A DNA stretch of 64,000 bases from Sanderia malayensis. Its lineage: Eukaryota; Cnidaria; Scyphozoa; Semaeostomeae; Pelagiidae. The stretch spans positions 5,084,001-5,148,000 of the forward strand of contig RQOL01000660.1 of the NCBI GenBank assembly GCA_013076295.1. The letters are read 5' to 3'. Both the position numbers and the translations under genes were made by a program. The notes below the pieces were generated by a model. That model searched no databases, was not told where the DNA came from, and was given only the letters and a program-made list of their open reading frames with translations. Of the stretch, positions 25,301 to 40,300 are shown one piece after another. Within the stretch, counting starts at the first letter, position 1, and each line of letters begins with the position of its first letter.

Positions 25301-28300
25301 TTGGTCATTTCAGTGCTTCGTTATATGCTTCAAACGCGGTATAACAAGGTCAAGATGTAACCCTAACCCCTTATAATCCCAGTATAAAAACGATAACAAA
25401 AATCAGATCCCCTAAGCTGTTCAGAGTGTGATTTATCCTCGTGTTTAAACTGGGTCTAGATACAATCATTGTTGGTACATCAGATACACGATTCATCAGA
25501 TACACGATTCTCCAGTATCAATGACAGACTACCCCCCCCCCATGAAAATCAGTACAGATCTTGGAAGTTACAGCAGAACTTTATCTTCATCGGAGGGGGA
25601 GGGCAGTTGATAAACAAAGACAACTTCTTACCTGGGTTTTCCAGTTTCACTCTCCATCTGATTGACCCATTGCTTGTAAACATCAACTGGACTGGTATTT
25701 ATATTCAGGTTCTTGTCCTCGATAATTTCCTTTACTAATGGCTGCAGGATATCACGAAGCGAACTCTGACCTTTTGCTCCTCTAAAAACAAAGCAGACAA
25801 AATTGCCTGTTTACGTACCTGGGCTAACTTTGAGGGGGGCTTTTACAAGGAGAGGGCAACCCGAGGAGAAATAACAATTTGCCCTTAAACTACGGAACAA
25901 AAGTAGATAAATGAGTAAAGAAAAAACTTGATAACAAACCTGTTAAAGTGGACAACCATCTTGATGACAGTAGGGTTTCCAGTGATAATCTCGACAAGCT
26001 GGTCGACTTTCGATCTGAAACAAATATATTGAAAAGCATATTATACCGACTCTCAATTCAGATCTTCTTATTCGTCTACAATCATTCTTATCGCATCGCA
26101 AGTCTACTGTCACACGCGTAAGCGGTGTCGAACAAAGCAGATAGGAGGGTTATCAGGTACGGGACGAGGGTTTAAAAAAGACAGAGTTTGTTTGAGAGAT
26201 GGGAGAAGAATAAGAAGAGACGACTCATAGACTGAGCAAATAACATAGGCAGGAGATAATGTAACAGAAATGAGGGGTTGAGCGGAAAGAAATAGGCATC
26301 AACAAAACAGGAGCAGAGACAATGAGCGGGTGCACGAGAAAGTTAAAGGAAGCCTTAAAAATATACGGTTTTAACTTACGCGATTTCTTCACGAAGGGCG
26401 GTCTCGAACAGTTTCAGCAACAGATAATCTTCTCGGGAGTTAGAAGCATAATTGTACAGGGTAAGGATGACAGATTCCATGAATTTTGTTGTCTTGCTCT
26501 GCGGCATTTTGAAGATCAACTTGGCCAAGTAGGAGGGATTTGTTTGCAACAGGTAAAATAAATGTTGATAGCCCTGTCAGAGAAAAAGGTAACATGTAAT
26601 TTAACAATACATAGTACATTCGAGCCACCGTGGACAGACAATGCGAATCGATGCTAAATTGCATGGAGATATAGATTTTCCGGGGGTTGACGGGCATGTA
26701 TCAAGCTTAACATGAGATTCCTTGAACTACTCCATGAGTATAATTTTGGCTTGATACATAGCTGGGTATATCAATGTCTTTTGGTAGACTTCAAGGTTCG
26801 TTAAATCGAGGTTTCATAGTATAAAGCCCTGCATTATCGCAGTAATTACCTCCAACATCTCTCGTTTTTCTTTACTCAAAGACTTGATTCCAGTTGTCGT
26901 TTGCGATGCTTTAGCAATGTCGCCTTTTTCTCTTTTCAATTTCTTCCCATGCATTACCACGTCCTAGAATACAACGTCCAAACATTAGATTCAGAAGCAG
27001 TATCTTCAAATTTTAACGTTTTGTTCGCATCTTTCTCTGCGTATTCATAAACGTTACCATTTATCCCAAATCCAAAAAAATAATGTTTAGCAGAGACAAA
27101 ATGCTTATTATTATTATTATTACTATTACTACGAGATTTTAAAGATATATTATCTTAAGGATTGACACTTAGATGTCTATCCCTTGAAAAAGGTCCAGTT
27201 TTGATCATGTCAACAAATGGGTGCCTTTGGAATATCAATAGTTGATCAAACAGATGACCGCAATGAAAAGCAAATTGGCGGAGGCTATCCTCATCATATA
27301 TTTGAATCATCACTATTATACTATTTGCATCATTCAACAATTCCTTTGCAGGGAGAAAAAGTCGTCATGAGACATGCCTGCAGTGTGATTCGATTTTTAA
27401 CCAACAGGCCTATCTTGATGTCCATTGTGTTAAGATCGTTTTCTATCTTTGCCAGCGATCTGATGTCCGTGACAACTTGAGCTTTTAAGTTTTGCAGCTC
27501 TGAAAAGTAAATTCAAAAAATCAATGTCATGAAGCATTTGCGAGGAAAAAGAACTGGAAAAATTAGAGCCTCGATGGGGTTTTACTTGAATTCCTCGGTA
27601 AGTCATTTCATTCATGTTTTCTGTATCTCGAAGGCTCTCTGACACCAATAATTTCTTATTTCTCATTGTAACCAAAATTCCGAGATTCAAATATAACTGA
27701 ACAAATAGCAAAGGCCATTCGCAAAGCATATGAGTGCCCTATAGCATTTAAAGCGCAGAGAATGAAACTAAAAGCTTGTAAAAGATATATAATCATACCC
27801 AATTCTTCGGCAAAATCGATATGATCATGTTCAAGGAGATGCAAGAATTTTCTCACTGTTCGAGCTGGTGGGTCTTGTAGTTGAACTGGTGAAAAATAAT
27901 ACGAATTAATTGTAAAGCATCAATACAATGAAAGAACAAATATATAAGAACGTACTTTTGTAAGTACTTTTAGAACTAAAATTTCTTTTCAAAACAATAC
28001 AGAACACAATGCGAACACAATAACCTATTGTGTTTGAATAATAATCTGAAAGCAAAATTTGCTTGTTCTTTCTTATAAGAGTTTTTACTGTATAATAATG
28101 CATTCGCCTTGCATCTACAAGCCATTCCCATGACAAATGCATTATACTTAATTCCTAGCATCACGAGGTAAAATCTTATTAAACTGCTTCACAGCACAAT
28201 TCATGTATCATTAGCCGGGGTCCACATAAAAGTGTTACCGAAGTCCTAAAAAGCTTCGTTACTCCGTACTATTACAAGATAAAAAAACTGAACAAGAAAT

Positions 28301-31300
28301 CAACGTCATATTGAATATAACTAATTATATTGAATACAACTGATAATAATGGCTGAGTGTAGCTTACCAAGTTGCTTGTAGTCATGAGCAGCCATGTTCG
28401 CTCTTAAGAATGCTTGGATTTTGATAATATCTTTGATCTGTCATCAAACGAAACTTGTAATAACAATCTTTAATAATATTTACAATTTTTTAATTTTAAC
28501 CTTAACACAAACAAGCCTCAGAAATTGGCTGCATTAAAGAGATTTTTATAAGAGAATGTAGTTGCTTGGCCTAAATAAAGTGACCGCAATAATGAGGTGG
28601 CCGCAATAATGAGGTGACCGTATGAACAAAGTGACCGTAAATTTAAGGTTACCACATTAACGAGGTGGCCGTGACAATAAGATGTACGTATTAGCAAAGT
28701 GACAATGATAGTGAGGTAACCGTATTAACAAAGTGACTGTAACAATAAAATGACGGTATGAGCAAAGTGACCGTGATAGTGAGGTAACCGTATTAACAAG
28801 GTGACCGTAATAATGAGGTGGCAGTATGACGTGGTCCCATTACATGTTAAAACTTATGAGAAGCGTTTGTTTCTTGTTGTTTAACAACGGGCAACACATC
28901 ACTGCCAGAAGTAAAAGCAATGCAGCGGTATACATACATGATCCTTGAAGAACTGCTGACGAGAAAGATATTTCTTGCGTGCCAGGAACATCCTGCCAGC
29001 GCTTTGGATCTAAAAATGGAAAGAAACGTCACAACGTGACACGTTTATAATACTCTTCACGGACTAATTCTAACGCAACTGCCAATTATAATAACAACAA
29101 TAACGATATTCGATGGCTCTTGTGTAGATCATGGTCATGGCATTTACTATTCACCTATTCACTGGAAGGCCTACATGTGCTGCTAAGGCTATACATTCTA
29201 CTACTAAGACGTATCACGCAGTTAATACTGCACGACGCGTCTCACAATGCCACGCAACGACGACACGTTACATTCATCATTCACTAAACAACCAGCCCCC
29301 CCATTCACTATAAAAATTACCACAAAACCAGTGGTGATTGTGTGGTAATCTTGTTTGAGCCTGGATAACTGAACAGCATACATAAAACAATTCAAAAACA
29401 AAAAAACCAGAGAAATAGAACAATGGCCGACATGCTAACAACTCAATACGACCACATTGTATTGTATTTTAATGTGTTTACCTTGATAATAGCATCTGAA
29501 TTTCCTTCCAACTCTTGTAAGCGTTTCAAATATTCCTTTCTTTGCTTGTATCCTCTCCATTTTGCCTAAAGATTAAAGAAATTATATTTTTAAGATCACG
29601 CTGAGAAATAGGTTGACTAAAAGCAACAATATGATACTACGCATGCGTATAAACATCACACGGCATCGCACTCTGACGCAGATGCAAATACAGCATTAAG
29701 TATAGCCAATAACATGTTAATAAACGCCTATCGCACAGTTCTATATAATAAAATACGTCAACACTATTTGAAACACTGTAGTAGCAACTAAAACATTGCA
29801 ATTGCACAAGAATAAAAGCACCTTATAAAGAACGCCGATTTCCTATGGGTAGACTACAAAACCTGCTTAGCTAAGACATGTCCTTCGTGGCAGCGGCTCT
29901 ATTGCATACGTGGAGCAACACTATACAAGTCAGCAGTGTTCAAAGTCAAATTGGTTACGAGAAATGCTATAATAAAATACGACAAGAGGGGCATTCAAGC
30001 TTGCAGAAAAAGTTACCTGAATTTTCGTGACTGCAGGCAATTGTTCGTATAGATAGTGTTTTCGTTTGCCGAACTCTTCTCTCGCCTTGTGTCCCTTCCA
30101 ATGGGCTTGCAGCTTCACAACCGATGGCTCATTTGCTCGCAAATACAAATCTCTGTCGTGATCAGCTGTCAATTGACTGACGATAGTCTATAAAGCAATC
30201 ACGAGAGGCATTAAAAAAGTAGGTTATATGTTGATAAAGAGCATCGTAGATATTATAATTGCTCAATAAAGGGTTATTGGCTATTATTTGTTATTGGTTT
30301 AATGGTTATTATAAAAAGGAAAAGGAGAGGACAAGAAGATTGAAAGATGGTTCGATTAAAAGATGATTAGAAAATTAGATAATTATACAGTTGACATCCG
30401 CTATCTCAAATCTCAGGGGGAAATTGAAATTTATTCGAGATAGGAAATGTTCGAAATCATGGATGTCTCAACTATACTATGCCACAACAAGGGTAATACA
30501 CAATCAAGGGAAATACAGATGTAAAAAATCGTTCGAGAAAGGAGCGAATGCTTGGCCAATCACGTCAACAAATGTCAGCTGTAGACTATAATCATGGATA
30601 ATTAGAGACAATTATAGATAATTAGAAGATACATATATAAAAAATTAAAATGAATTATAAATAATTAAAGATAATTGGAAATAATTAGAAATGAGAAGAC
30701 TGGAGCAAGCAGAACGAGATGAGAAGTTTAAGGAAGAAGCTTGAAGTATAAATACTATTAAGAAAAAGAGCAGATGGAAATAGAGAGAGAAGAAAAATGA
30801 GAAAGAACGAACAACAGAAAAAAGCATGGGATAAAGAGAGGGAAGATGAAAGAAGGTGGAGGTATCCAGGTAAGGGAGATGGAAAACAGAAGTGGTTGGA
30901 CAGACAAGAAAACGGGATCCACAATAGAAAGGTAGAAAAACAGTATGAAACGATTTCCTGAATCCGTAGTATAGCTTTTAACGTGTACCTGAATTTCATC
31001 TCGTGTCAGATGGCCAACATTTGGATTGAAGTCGGGTGGCGTACTCCAGGAGGAATCCTTTGAGTAGTAATGATAATAAAATGTGTACATTTGAGGTAGT
31101 CGATGCTCAGTCCAGCCATCCCAACCTGAAAGAAGGAAAACAGACAAATCGTTTAGTGGAACCAATTTCTCCGGTCCCTTGGATTTGCATAAACAAACCT
31201 ATAATTCGGATAAGTGGAACATTAGATAAGTGGAACAATTTTTTTCGGTCCCGTGCAGGTTCCACTTATCAAGGGTAGACTGTAGTTTCTCCTCAAGCAA

Positions 31301-34300
31301 GTAAGAATTCTGGGCTGAAACGAGGGGGGATGTTACTGGCACTCAAAGCAAAATCAGGCAAAATCCTAAATTCCAATCTTCATAATACAGTAAACACCCG
31401 CATTTCAGAACCAGTTAATTAAGAACCTTCTAGGCTGAAATCCCTGCTCAAAACAATAGAAGAGACAATGGGCTATTGTATTTGAACAGTAGGCTGGGTG
31501 CAGAATTCACAGGTTCTTATATGCGGGTGTTTACTGTAATAACAAGACAAGTTAGAGCCTCGTTCCCATCTCCTCTAGAAAGGCCTCGTGGCAAATTTCA
31601 ATGCACGTCCTATAAACATGGGAAAAATTGCGGTACTTGTAGACTTGAAAGGAAAAAATTCAAATAATAAAGGATGCGCAAGTCTTACTTGGGTCGTCCT
31701 TTTTATCTTTGGCTGCTTTCAATCCGACCCTGTACTGCTGTGCACATTCTGGTGTCAGACTTCTCAATGCAACGCTCTTGTGCTTCAAAGCAAGAAGCAA
31801 GTCACCACTATCACCTTTGTCAATCGTTTCATTGATCGCAATCACACCGTTGGCCACTGAAAAGAATTGTAAGTGTCGTGAAGGCCTCTTATTTATTCGC
31901 TCCATGTCTTAAAGTACAATTCTCGTCCGAGTGTAATTCCTCTTTACATTGTCGTAGCTTACGAGTGACAACTACATTATACAGCAAAAGTTATATTGCA
32001 AGAGCTATCTGATTTTCAAGCTTGATTTCAGGATAGATAGAGAGTAAATGGCTTACATTTCTCTCCTTCCTCTGCGATGGTATTAGCTTTGTCAATGCAC
32101 TGCTGAATCTCTTCGTGCCACAATTCAGCACCAGCATCATTCAATCGCTAAAAATAAACAAACAAAGCCTTGAAACAAACATGCCAGCCTCAGCACAACG
32201 AGCCCCCAACATAAAGACATTGTATAATTGTCAGTATATTTAAATTACTGTATAATTAGCCAAGGACATGTTCCTCCAAAATGCTTAACGCGTCTTTCTT
32301 CAATGATTTTAGCTTTGATTTTGAAGATTTTTTAAACTCTATTATTGTAAATAACTTTTGAAACTATATTTGTAAATTATATATTCTAGATACATTAGGT
32401 TCACAGGTCCTTGGTTGATAGCAGCAAATTCATTTTCCTGAACAATTTTACCTGTATATGCATGGTATTTATTGTTATTATTATTATTTAACGAGCTCCC
32501 TCCAGTTTAATAGCTTTCAAAGCCCCTCTAAGCTTCGGAGCCCAAAAAATTATAAAGACACTCAAATTTAGAAGCCCCACTTTTTCACTTTGTCCCGTGC
32601 CCCACAAAGGCTCTCAACGGGTCTCAAAGGCTCTCAACTTTTAATTAAATAGGAATGAAGCAGCGGAAACAATGAATATAAAACAAGCAACGACTCACCT
32701 CAGCCTTTTCTTTCTTAGCCTGCTTCAAGATAATCAAATAGAGCTCTGCGTTCTTTGGTTTGACATTGTTTAGCTTTGCAGCCGGTAGTCCAAGACACGC
32801 GAGTATAGTATCTGGATCATTGCTATCTATAGCTTCGTTGATCTTCGACAAAGAGGCTAGAACTACAAAAACATAAAGAATTTTAAGCAAGAGTCGAATC
32901 TACAGAATTATAATGTTAAAAAAATATTGTTTATTTAGTCTTTTAATTGAAATCATTAACTGATACAAAATCAAATTTTCCCCTTTTCATAACATTCTCT
33001 TTGATAAAAACTCGTGGCCATGGAGCAGTGGTGTTTTGGCCAGTATGGTTCAGTTCAACATTTTCCAAATTATTATCAAAGACATTATTAAACGATAACA
33101 AGACACACAAGAATATTACACTATAGCCAGAAAGACAACTGGAAAAATATTCCACGAGATGGATTAAAACACAGACGGATGTAGCTAACTAAGACTCAAC
33201 TGCAAGTGGAAAACTACTACAACACTAAACTATGGATTATATAGAAAACAATGAAAAGTGGTAATAATAAATAAATACAGACGTGTATATCTCAAGGTAG
33301 ATAAAACTGCATACAGATATAGTTGATAGATAGCTAAGGTTGCAGCTAGATCATAAAACTGTAAAAATCACCCGAATCGTAGCTAATACTATCTGTTATT
33401 ACCTCGTCGTTTTGTAAGCACTTCCAATATGCCATCAAACATATTTGCGTACGCTATTACAAGCGAATAAATTCTCACTGCATTACCAGTAGACGATTGT
33501 AAAACTTCACAACAACGTGTGATCCGATAAAACAGAGAAAACGTTTGAAACCTTTCACGTGAACAGCGTTAAATTAGGGCAAGTGAATATACGTCACTGC
33601 AGATTGCATGAAAACTACAACTGCAGAAATGAGCTAGTGACAAGTGATCTAGCGACAAGACCCACGTATCGCTCTCTAAGACTCCGCTCTAAACCATGCT
33701 CAACATTGACATAAACAGAAAGCTTTCACGACAAATTCAATTGCATCATAATTAAAAAACCTGCTTTGCTCCCCGTTGCCGAGAGAATGAAAAAGTGCTT
33801 GCAAATATGTCTCGTATTGAAAACCAGGGAATACAGTAACCGAGACATAGGCAATTCCAACTTCAAAGAAGATGCAGTGAATATGCAAATAAATTTAAGT
33901 AACATCAAATCCATCAAAGCAATTGAAAGTGTTTAGTCATAAGCATTTTACTCTTTATATGGATCTCTAAAGAAGTACATATATGTAAGTTTAGTGTAAT
34001 GTACTGTAATGCTTTGTAGCGGAGACTAGTGCAGTAAAATGTTGGTAAAGGTGTGTGACTTTGTGATACTGTACATAGCTGGTGTAAAAATAAATCACGC
34101 TTCGATTCACGACAAGTAAATACTGTACGCAGTATTTTGAACTAACCGTAGTGATCGTAAGCTATTGTTCAATCAGCTTGATCATTGACTTTACAAGGCA
34201 AAACATCAAACAGTTTGGGAGGGGGTGTCTTGTGGCCAACGTTGGGTCATCCAGACTAACGTAAAAGATACGTATAGAGGAGATCGAGCAACCGAATCAG

Positions 34301-37300
34301 CTAATCAATGATTTCACAGCACATTTAATCAACTACAATCAGTCGCACGGTGGAGGAAAGAATATACAGAATACACAGGATACCACAAAGCTCGCAACGT
34401 CAACCCGAACATCGCAAACGAAACACATCAAATCAATGATTCCATTGGTGGTTTCTCCTTGCTTTTGCAAACGTTGCATGGAAATCTTTGTTGATGAATT
34501 TCACAAAATCACGATAACGCGCATGCCCGGTGCCCTCTACATCAAGTAGATCGAACAACCTGTCGACTTGACAAGATCGCATCGGTATGGCGGCGGTTCT
34601 TAGGCCCTTCTTGAATTCCTCTTTGGTTATCAATAGACGCCCGTTCTTGTCCATCGTGCGAAAGAAATCAAGCACACGCATGCCACGATACTCGATAAAA
34701 TCGAGGATGCGTGATATCAAATCCTAAAATAAAGAAAAAACAGATTTATAAATTCGAAATAATCCTATAAAACTAAAAAGAAATAAAAGAGGAGTGATCA
34801 TATGAATCAAATCCAAAGGAAACTAATTCCAGAACTGGAAGAGAAACAAATCGTCGTAGAAAATTAAACGACAGATGAATAGTTGCAAAAAACTAAGAAA
34901 AGTAAGAATGGTCATAGAAATCTGAAAGGTAGAAAAATTTAAGAAAAAAGCAAATTTATAGGAATAGAAAATAGCAACATGAAATTCAGATAAAGAAAAG
35001 ACTGAATAGGCGTGTCAACTAAGATTACTTAATATATGAAAAAAAATTCAAATCCTAAGGATATGAGTGATAATTACCTTCTGTTCTTTCTTTCTTTTCA
35101 GATTTTCCGCCCCTCTAAACAGAGTTCCATATTCAACATAGAGAGACGAAGAGGTGGTCACAAACAATTCATCAAGGGCGGACTCAAAATTCCACGACAC
35201 GTCAATATTATTCAGATACAACTCTTCAAGGCAATGATCCCGATCGTTGGTCAACGCTTCAATGATAATCGTTGCACCGCGCGATCCCAACGGATTACCA
35301 GAAAGATGAAAGGTTGTCATTGCGGTATTCTTCTCCAAACCAATCCCGATATCCTTGGCCGCTTCAACGGTAAAGCGGTTGCGCGATAAATCGAGCTCGC
35401 GGAGTATTCCATTGTCAGCGAGCATGCTCTTCAGCGAAACAGCTGCATCGTTTGCGATGCCGTTACCGCTCAAATTCACATACCGTAAAGCGGCGTTATT
35501 TTTCACCGCATCAAAGACACGCCTTGCGCATTTACTTCTGATGTGGTTGCAACTCAAATCGATGTACAACAGGCATTTGTTAGCCGCCAAAGCGGAGGCC
35601 AGCCCACCAGTCTCAGAATAATCTGTACCGATGTCGTTTGAACTCAGATTCAGCATTCGCAATACCCGATTCTCCTTCACGGCATCGGCAATCGATCTCG
35701 CCGATGCATCACCCAGCCGATTCGATGCCAAACTCAGCTCAATCAAACCACATTTACCACTTCCAAGCACGCCACAAATAGCCGCCACACCTTCCCTTCC
35801 AATGAAATTCATCGATAAATCGAGCACTGTAATGAAGCGGTTTTCACTCAGCATTTCCGCGAAACTGACGCATCCCTTACTACCAATGCCATTGTCACTG
35901 ATATTAAGAAACGTGGTTTTTGCATGAAACTGCATTGCTTTGGCAATAGCCGCAGCGCCAGTCGGACCGACGTTGTAATGACTGATATCGATTTCGTCTT
36001 TGTGGATATTCCGTAGAAAAGGGCTGCATGGAACTACTTTCAGTGTCAAGCACGCTTTCTTGTACACATCTTCAACACCGTTATCACTGGCATGTCCTTT
36101 GATGTTCAAAGGGTCTGCTTCCATATCGTCAGCGTCTGATAAATCACTGATATCTGTATCGAAACAATCTGCCGTTTCATCCATTCCATCCATTGCAGAA
36201 GCCTCCAATGCGTACACACAATCTTCATTGCCACTGAGTCCCTCGCTACCAGTTGACATGGAATTCTGTACGCGCCTCATAAAAACCCCATTGTTATCAG
36301 CACAAATCATAGCCATTTTCATCCACCTACCAAGCAAATTGCAGACTGTCCTACTGTGAAGTTCGTAGACGTGAAACATGTTTGCCTTCAAAAAGACTGA
36401 ATACAGAATAAGAGACCCTGCCGATGCATTGAGTCATTCACCACACCAAAGCAATGTATATGTAATGCATAGTTAACTCGACAATAGAAAGCGGGTGTTC
36501 TTATCCAATAGAACTCAATGGCATAATTAACCATTGCAGGTAGCCATGGGTGATAATTGTGCACTTAATAACAGTTTACATTGAAATTAGCATGTTGGAA
36601 AGACGGAGCAAATCAGGGAACAGACGGCAAATTCCCAGCAAAAGCAAAACAAAAATTAATGTTCTGTGTGAATTCATCAGAGTGAAAAACAACATCGCCT
36701 AATGCAGTTTTCAATAATTCAAAAAATTAACAAAAAATTAATAACTAATGGAGGTTGTTGTATGAACTTTTATTCAACCGTTCGGCCACGATAACTCAAT
36801 TGTTTTCTACATGCTCGAGACCTGACCCTCCACTCGATAACTCACTGTCCAACAATGCTGTGAATCTGTAAAATCGTGGCGATGTAAAGAGAAAGAAATA
36901 GAAAAAGCAGTTGGAACATAGCATCGATTTCAAGATTCTGTTTTTCATGACAAATTAATTGCCACCGTGTCTGGCAAGTCTGGCACTCCGTTCCAATCAG
37001 ATACATCCGAATAACATTTCTCGTAAAAATGATGCATTCATGTGCTGTAAGTGAAAACTTCTATATCGCCATAACAGACGAGATGTAAAGGTGTTTGAAG
37101 CTCAATTTGATATCAGTGTTGGCTATTGGTGCATAGCAGAAGTATATTCTCGTGTAATGGGGTTCTGTGGGAGAAGTATTCCTCTTTGGAAAAAATTGCA
37201 ATGTACTTAACACAACAGTGATACTCTAAATATATGATGTTACATGATGTTAGGACGCACAAGAGCCTCAGGTTCAGGTTTATGGATATGAATACGAGAC

Positions 37301-40300
37301 TGACTGTCAAACAATCCACTACAATCATATCATTCCCAGACTGATATTCATCTAATGATTCCATTGATAATTACTCCTAGTTTTGCTGAATTCCTCGTGC
37401 GTTCGTTTCTTTATGACTTTTGAGAACTCGCCGTAACGCGCGAACCCGTCTCCGTCTACATCAAGTACTTCGAATAGCTCATCGACTTGAGACTTGCGCA
37501 TTGGAATTCCGGCTGTCTTTAGGCCAGTAATGAATTCTTGCTTTGTGATAGCAAGTCTGCCTTTCTTGTCCATGGCGCGAAAGAAATCGACAATTCTCAT
37601 GCCACGCAGCTCCACTGAATCTAATATTCTCGATACAAGATCCTGCAGCAAAGAAAATCAACACAAAATCACAAATTTGTCACAGCAGAATGCAAAATTA
37701 CTAAATTCAGGTGTTGTAATTTCTTGAATAAGTCGACAGGTAGGAGAATAGTCAGTGATGATAACGATATTCAACCGAACATAACATGGATAATAGCTAT
37801 ATATCAACTCCAAGATCATATAGCTTTCCCTATGTTCCTAGACAATAGACAATTGTCATAGGGAGTCCATAACATCAGGGATCGAAGGAAATTAAATAAA
37901 CAAAAGACATACCTTTTGCTGCTTGCCTCGTTTTCGATGATCTTCGCCTCGTAGAATGTGCCCAAATTGAACATACAAGCCTTGCTTCTCTTTCAACAAC
38001 TCAGCCAACACGGGCTCAAAATCACTTGAAACGCTGACGTCATCCAAGTAGAGCTCTTCCAGCACGGATTGCTCGTTCGTAATCAGCGCTTCCGCCAATA
38101 GAATCGCACCGCGCGTCAAAAAAGGATTCCGTCCGACATCCAGCAATTTCAACGCGGTATTCTCTTCAAGACCGATGGCAAGTTCCCAAGCACCGTTCTC
38201 TGTAATGCGGTTTTCAGCAAGATTCAACTCCCGCAGTGTTCTGTTCTGTTTCAACGCGTTTCCAAACGCTTTAGCGCCGTCGTCCGCAAGCCCGTTGCGG
38301 CTCAAATCAATGGTTTTCAGCGTTGCGTTCTCGGAAATCGCGTCGCCAATCTCAACGGCGCCTCGCTTGCGAATGTTATTACAGCTAATGTCCAAATAGA
38401 CAATAGATTGATTCTCTCGTATTGCTTTCGCCAAACCACGACCACCTTCATCACCAATGTCATTGCTGCTGATATTCAACGAACGCAGCGAGTAGTTCTC
38501 CCTCAAAGCGCCCGCAACATGCATCGCAGCGGCGCTGGTCATTTTAGTCGATTCCAGACTCAACTCTACGATGTACTTGTTGGATTTAAGCACGTCACAC
38601 AGTGCTTTGACACCGCTCTCTTCAATGAAATTCATCGATATATCCAACACTGTAATGAAACAGTTATCCTGAAGCATACTTGCCAGCGCCGTCGCCCCGA
38701 GCGCACCAATACCGTTATCGTGAATATTTAACACAGTGGTGGTCGTGTTAAACTTTAATACATTAGCAATGGCTTTTGTGCCAGTTGGTCCAACGTTATA
38801 GTGGCTTATGTCGATCTCTTCATCCCGGATTTGCCTTAAAAATGGGCTGCAAGGAACGATCCTTAAACCCGAACATGTTTTCGTGTAGATATCGGCAAGA
38901 CTTGGTGCCCCACGTGGCGCTGGTGTAGGTTCCAGATTCTCTTCCAAATCTGAACCGCTGTCTGATTTCACCTCGACAGCATCGGCCTTGATGTTGTCTT
39001 CTTCACTTCCAGACGAATATTCGGAGGTGGACATCTGCCGCTGCGCTCTCATCGTTTCAATATGGCGAATAAAACCGATTGTACCATCCCAGTAAGGTGA
39101 ACTACTCATGGCACTTTCTGACCAATTGTTTCTAATTTAAAAATACGTCTGGGCCTGAAGGTGAACTGTCCGAATTTGATGGCAAATATCAGTTTGAGTT
39201 TGAGAAACCGAATTCGCACTAGCACTTCACTCTGTCTTCAAATAACCAAACTTCTTGCCCAAAAACAACTTCCTCCAAGAATCTTCTTCCAGCCTCAAGC
39301 AACTTGGATTGAGAAAAGCAGTCCAAACAAGCTTCTAATGAAACGTAAGTCAGTGTCTTTGCAGAATCATAAACGCACCACACAGCCAGCTTCAAAATTG
39401 AATTTCAAAAGGCAACTTGAAATCACCTTGCATACTTGAACAGTGAAAACTGATTTTCACAAAAACTCAAACGTACTTCCAATAACAATATGTATTCCTT
39501 TCAATATAACAACAAATAGATGGTATATACTGCAGAATTGGAGAAAAATGCCAATGCTGTACTACAGTATGTCCATCGTATGTCCACAACATAAGAACTT
39601 GTTTGTTTGTGATGATGAAAACATGCTAAACCAAGACAACGAAGACATTTGGTGAATAACATGTATACCCGGTCTGACGGGTGCTTGAATGTACACGATT
39701 CAACTTCGTGTTTAATAATTCATTTACACGATAACTGCAGCCGTTTCGTATAAGTGGCTTGATGAAGCACGATAGCAGATCGAAGTGATCAAAATTTAAT
39801 ATTGTTAACAATAAACCATTGGTTCTGCGTACATCTATCTTGACCGACGAATGTAGATAAGCATGAATATTTTTGGTGATGCTTATTATTATGACGGTGT
39901 GTGTGGAATTCCGAAGTTAATTTGAAATTTGTTTGAGTTATCGAGTATCGAGCCTGGGCTGGGGCACATGGTGTCAACAAGGCGAGGAATTGGACCTTAT
40001 AGATGACAGGAAATATACATAGGAGCAATAGCAACACAACAATAACAACAACAACATCGGCAGAGACAGCAACTAAAATGGCGTAGATTTAAACCAGATC
40101 ACGAAACCTTTCATACAACGCAAACACCCTATAATATTGCCATGGCAAAATGTGTCCGCTATGGGGGGATTCCATGAAAAACTGGTGCATCAAGAACAGA
40201 GATGGCCCGTTGAAACATTGCACGTCAAACTTTGAACGGTCCATTGAAACAATGCACGTCAAACTTTAAAGAAGAATCCACGACATCAATGTTAAAACTC

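Noticed and set aside
35355..36359. Several + strand frames of 88-119 codons opposite LRR copy A
   Set aside because: They are shadows of the LRR coding sequence, whose regular Leu/Asn pattern suppresses stops on the other strand. The same applies to 38175-38731.
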